This document shows, in pieces, positions 33,944 to 35,471 of a DNA stretch of 35,471 nt (within the stretch, counting starts at the first letter, position 1; each line of letters opens with the position of its first letter). Below the pieces are notes generated by a model. That model was not told where the DNA came from, searched no databases, and saw only the letters and a list, made by a program, of their open reading frames with translations. Source of the DNA: Acidobacteria bacterium UBA7540 (lineage in GTDB: Bacteria; Acidobacteriota; Terriglobia; UBA7540); the NCBI GenBank assembly GCA_002478145.1, contig DLMI01000054.1, positions 1 through 35,471 on the forward strand. The letters run 5' to 3'. Both the position numbers and the translations under genes were made by a program.

Positions 33944-34456
33944 TCATCCCGTGCCGAAGACAATACCAACCCGAGAGCCAACCAAGTGCACGGCCTCTCC
34001 GGTCTCGGGTGAAAAGACATGATGGCGGAATTCGAATCGCAGGCCGAACCGTCGTCGCACCCAGTAATTCATTCCGCCACCGTAGTGAATCGCTACTGCC
34101 CCGCCGTTGCCGGCAAGCAGAGAGAATCCGCCGTCCACGAAAGGATCGAATTTGCGCTTCGAATCCCTGGAGATGAAATGAAAGGCGGGCGTCACCGAAG
34201 CCAGGCCGGTCGTAATGGCGTATTGGTTTGTGACCGGCTTGAGAACCCCTATTTCACCCCCCAGGGCGAACCGGTCGGTGAGGCGGCCCTCGCCTCCTCC
34301 TCCCGCATGGACGAAGTCCCCGTTCCAGCGTGTGAAGGCGCTCTTCGGCACGACCACCGGTCCGCCAAACGCGTAAACATAGCCGCTTGACATCTGTGCA
34401 GCGGCTGGGAAAGAAGCGAGTACCATAATCAGCAATCCAAGGATTGCCTTGACCAT
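33944..34456 (-). CDS. Small outer-membrane beta-barrel protein
   Basis: The 170-residue product begins with a signal peptide cleaved near FPAAAQ, and AAGGGGA lies six bases before the ATG. The mature part alternates short amphipathic strands with glycine turns (GYVYAFGGPVVV, RFALGGEIGVL, ASVTPAFHFIS, FDPFVDGGFSLL, HYGGGMNYWV). It is consistent with an eight-stranded OmpA/OmpX-type barrel, but the last residue is not the usual aromatic (ends GIVFGTG). It starts 23 bases after the upstream Sm-like protein gene and is probably co-transcribed with it. No specific function is evident. Confidence 0.85.
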   Translation of the reverse strand: MVKAILGLLIMVLASFPAAAQMSSGYVYAFGGPVVVPKSAFTRWNGDFVHAGGGGEGRLTDRFALGGEIGVLKPVTNQYAITTGLASVTPAFHFISRDSKRKFDPFVDGGFSLLAGNGGAVAIHYGGGMNYWVRRRFGLRFEFRHHVFSPETGEAVHLVGSRVGIVFGTG

Positions 34457-34479
34457 CGCATTCCCCTTTCAACTCAGGC

Positions 34480-35013
34480 TCATTTTCTGGGCTTCGTCGC
34501 GGCGCGGTAGACGTCGTGCCAGCCGCCCGTGGGCAACACAGCTCCCAGGCCAGTTCCTACTGCCGCACCCACAAACCCTGCCAACGCGGCACTCGTAGCA
34601 TTGATGCAAGATCCCTGCGCACATTTCCCTTGACCCAGTTCAGGGGAAGCAACGCCGACAACGACCCCGGCGCCGGCACCGACCGCGAGGCCGATCAGTG
34701 CGTTCCGGCCGCGGTGGGTGTTGCCTCGCGTGGAGACCCGCAGAACGTTTTTCCGCTCAAATGTCTGGCTATCCTTCCCGACGCGGAGCACGATCCCATC
34801 ATCGCTCACGCTTTGAAACTGGCCGCTGTAAGACTTAGCGTCGTTCAGCACGATCCGGATCTGCTCGCCCGGCGCCAGTTGTTTGAGGTTGTCCCAGTTA
34901 TTCTGTGAAGATTGAGCCAAGCCGGATCCTTGGACCATAAGCAGAAGCAGCACGGCAACTACCCATTTCAAGCTCCAACTTGTTCGTCTTAACGTTTTAT
35001 TTGCTGAGACCAT
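34480..35013 (-). CDS. Exported Sm-like-domain protein with a glycine-zipper tail
   Basis: An earlier ATG at 35058 is in frame, but the ATG at 35013 has TGAGG five bases upstream and is followed by a normal signal peptide (WSLKWVVAVLLLLMVQGSGL, cleaved near AQSS). The 177-residue protein has an Sm-like domain (about 48-97: LAPGEQIRIVLNDAKSYSGQ, then DDGIVLRVGK). A glycine-zipper membrane-associated region follows (NALIGLAVGAGAGVVVGVAS and ALAGFVGAAVGTGLGAVLP), with two Cys between. It leads a probable operon with the beta-barrel gene. Similar exported proteins are common in Acidobacteriota but uncharacterised. Confidence 0.85.
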   Translation of the reverse strand: MVSANKTLRRTSWSLKWVVAVLLLLMVQGSGLAQSSQNNWDNLKQLAPGEQIRIVLNDAKSYSGQFQSVSDDGIVLRVGKDSQTFERKNVLRVSTRGNTHRGRNALIGLAVGAGAGVVVGVASPELGQGKCAQGSCINATSAALAGFVGAAVGTGLGAVLPTGGWHDVYRAATKPRK

Positions 35014-35101
35014 GGAAGCCTCACTCTTGCTGTGTCGTTCACAGATGTGCCTAGCCACGGTCGATTCGCTCGATGAATCAACCGCGGGTTTGTGGTTGTA
35101 G

Positions 35102-35120
35102 CGGCGATGTCTTATCGCCG
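35102..35120. repeat. Short hairpin (CGGCGAT/ATCGCCG)
   Basis: A perfect 7-bp stem encloses GTCTT. It lies just beyond the stop codon of the possible Cys-rich ORF and upstream of the Sm-like gene. GTAGCGGCG...ATCGCCG elements resemble an interspersed repeat family; no T-run follows on either strand. Confidence 0.55.
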
Positions 35121-35124
35121 TTTC

Positions 35125-35307
35125 TTATTCGGTACAGGGGACGCCGCCGCTACTGAGGAAGCTACAGTTGCACGAAAACCAACCATGGCTACCGAATACG
35201 TAAAAAATGTCTTGGGCGGTTCGACATCTGTGGGTTGACAGGAGGTGCGCGCACACACTGCCCTTGTCCCAAAATGGGTAGTGGCAGCGGCTGCCCATGA
35301 CGCGCAC
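35125..35307 (-). CDS. Possible Cys-rich small protein
   Basis: I do not recognise this 57-60-residue ORF. It can start at a GTG (35307, GGAAG eight bases upstream) or at an ATG (35298). The product is rich in Cys, His and aromatic residues: GSRCHYPFWDKGSVCAH, then THRCRT, then GSHGWFSCNC, with a last Cys near the end. The composition is unlike the translated repeats nearby, and third-codon positions favour G/C. The Cys/His pairs could bind a metal or form disulfides. There is no signal peptide. It may also be a chance frame, since no homologue comparison is possible here. Confidence 0.35.
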   Translation of the reverse strand: MRVMGSRCHYPFWDKGSVCAHLLSTHRCRTAQDIFYVFGSHGWFSCNCSFLSSGGVPCTE

Positions 35308-35363
35308 TTTCGAGACTTCCGCCGAGCCGCCAATCTATGACTGCGGGTCAGGGGATATCAATG

Positions 35364-35412
35364 CCCTGGAGGTCCCCTTTTTGTCCTATTCAAGTTAGTC
35401 CCCTGGAGGTCC
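35364..35412. repeat. Direct repeat of CCCTGGAGGTCC
   Basis: Two identical 12-base copies (35364-35375 and 35401-35412) start 37 bases apart. The rest of the right edge (35308-35471) contains no gene I can support; the repeats may belong to the promoter of a gene beyond the window. Confidence 0.5.
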
Positions 35413-35471
35413 GTTCGGAGTAACTGACCACCTGGCACACGCCCCGATCGCAGCAGCTTCGGAAACGGCAG

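Noticed and set aside
33663..33947. N-terminal extension of the TTG-started Sm-like protein
   Set aside because: The upstream residues are Pro/Gly/Arg-rich without pattern, and a strong GGAGGT sits directly before the TTG that opens an export signal.

Overview
The window looks like chromosomal DNA of an uncultured or poorly characterised member of the Acidobacteriota. The base composition is moderately high in GC. Three lineage-typical gene types support the call: a large Oar-like TonB-dependent receptor with an N-terminal carboxypeptidase-regulatory-like domain, a PknB-type kinase fused to TPRs, and a Tat-exported FG-GAP/ASPIC-UnbV protein paired with a TPR protein. Translated interspersed repeats of the AGVSPA type point the same way. 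No rRNA, tRNA, CRISPR array, insertion sequence or phage gene was seen.

Left part (1-16 kb): the N-terminus of an exported amidohydrolase runs off the left edge. Divergent from it is a two-gene signalling operon, a periplasmic beta-propeller sensor kinase and a NarL-type regulator. A probable galactan-use locus follows: a GH35 beta-galactosidase, a TonB-dependent receptor with a clear terminator, and (after a convergent TPR / FG-GAP pair) a GH53 endo-galactanase. The upstream regions of GH35, the receptor and GH53 all carry an AATCCTA element. At GH53 it forms a 20-base palindrome, a candidate operator for the neighbouring regulator.

Middle (16-22 kb): an unrecognised membrane protein with an internal duplication, then a Ser/Thr kinase with TPRs. 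The kinase has an in-frame TGA 53 codons before its expected C-terminus and carries two hairpin repeats inside its reading frame. Next is a sigma-54-type activator whose receiver has Glu in place of the phosphorylatable Asp.

Core of interest (22.2-28.5 kb): two tiny, lysine-rich, paralogous peptide genes (39 and 33 codons), too short for ordinary gene calling, lie head to head with a three-gene operon. The operon encodes a three-GAF-domain membrane fusion protein, an HlyD-type lipoprotein and a PqqD-like / M50 zinc protease / HlyD fusion. A plausible -24/-12 promoter precedes the first peptide gene. I propose that this is an undescribed peptide recognition, cleavage and export system. The two spacers in the operon each contain inverted arrays of 7-8-base GTCGAG-type repeats.

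Right part (28.7-35.5 kb): a STAS anti-sigma-factor antagonist, a RhaT-like sugar transporter, a secreted S9 (DPP IV-type) peptidase, and a minus-strand cluster of two Sm-like-domain envelope proteins around a small outer-membrane beta-barrel. A possible Cys-rich micro-ORF lies near the right edge. Noncoding spacers hold several families of short hairpin repeats.
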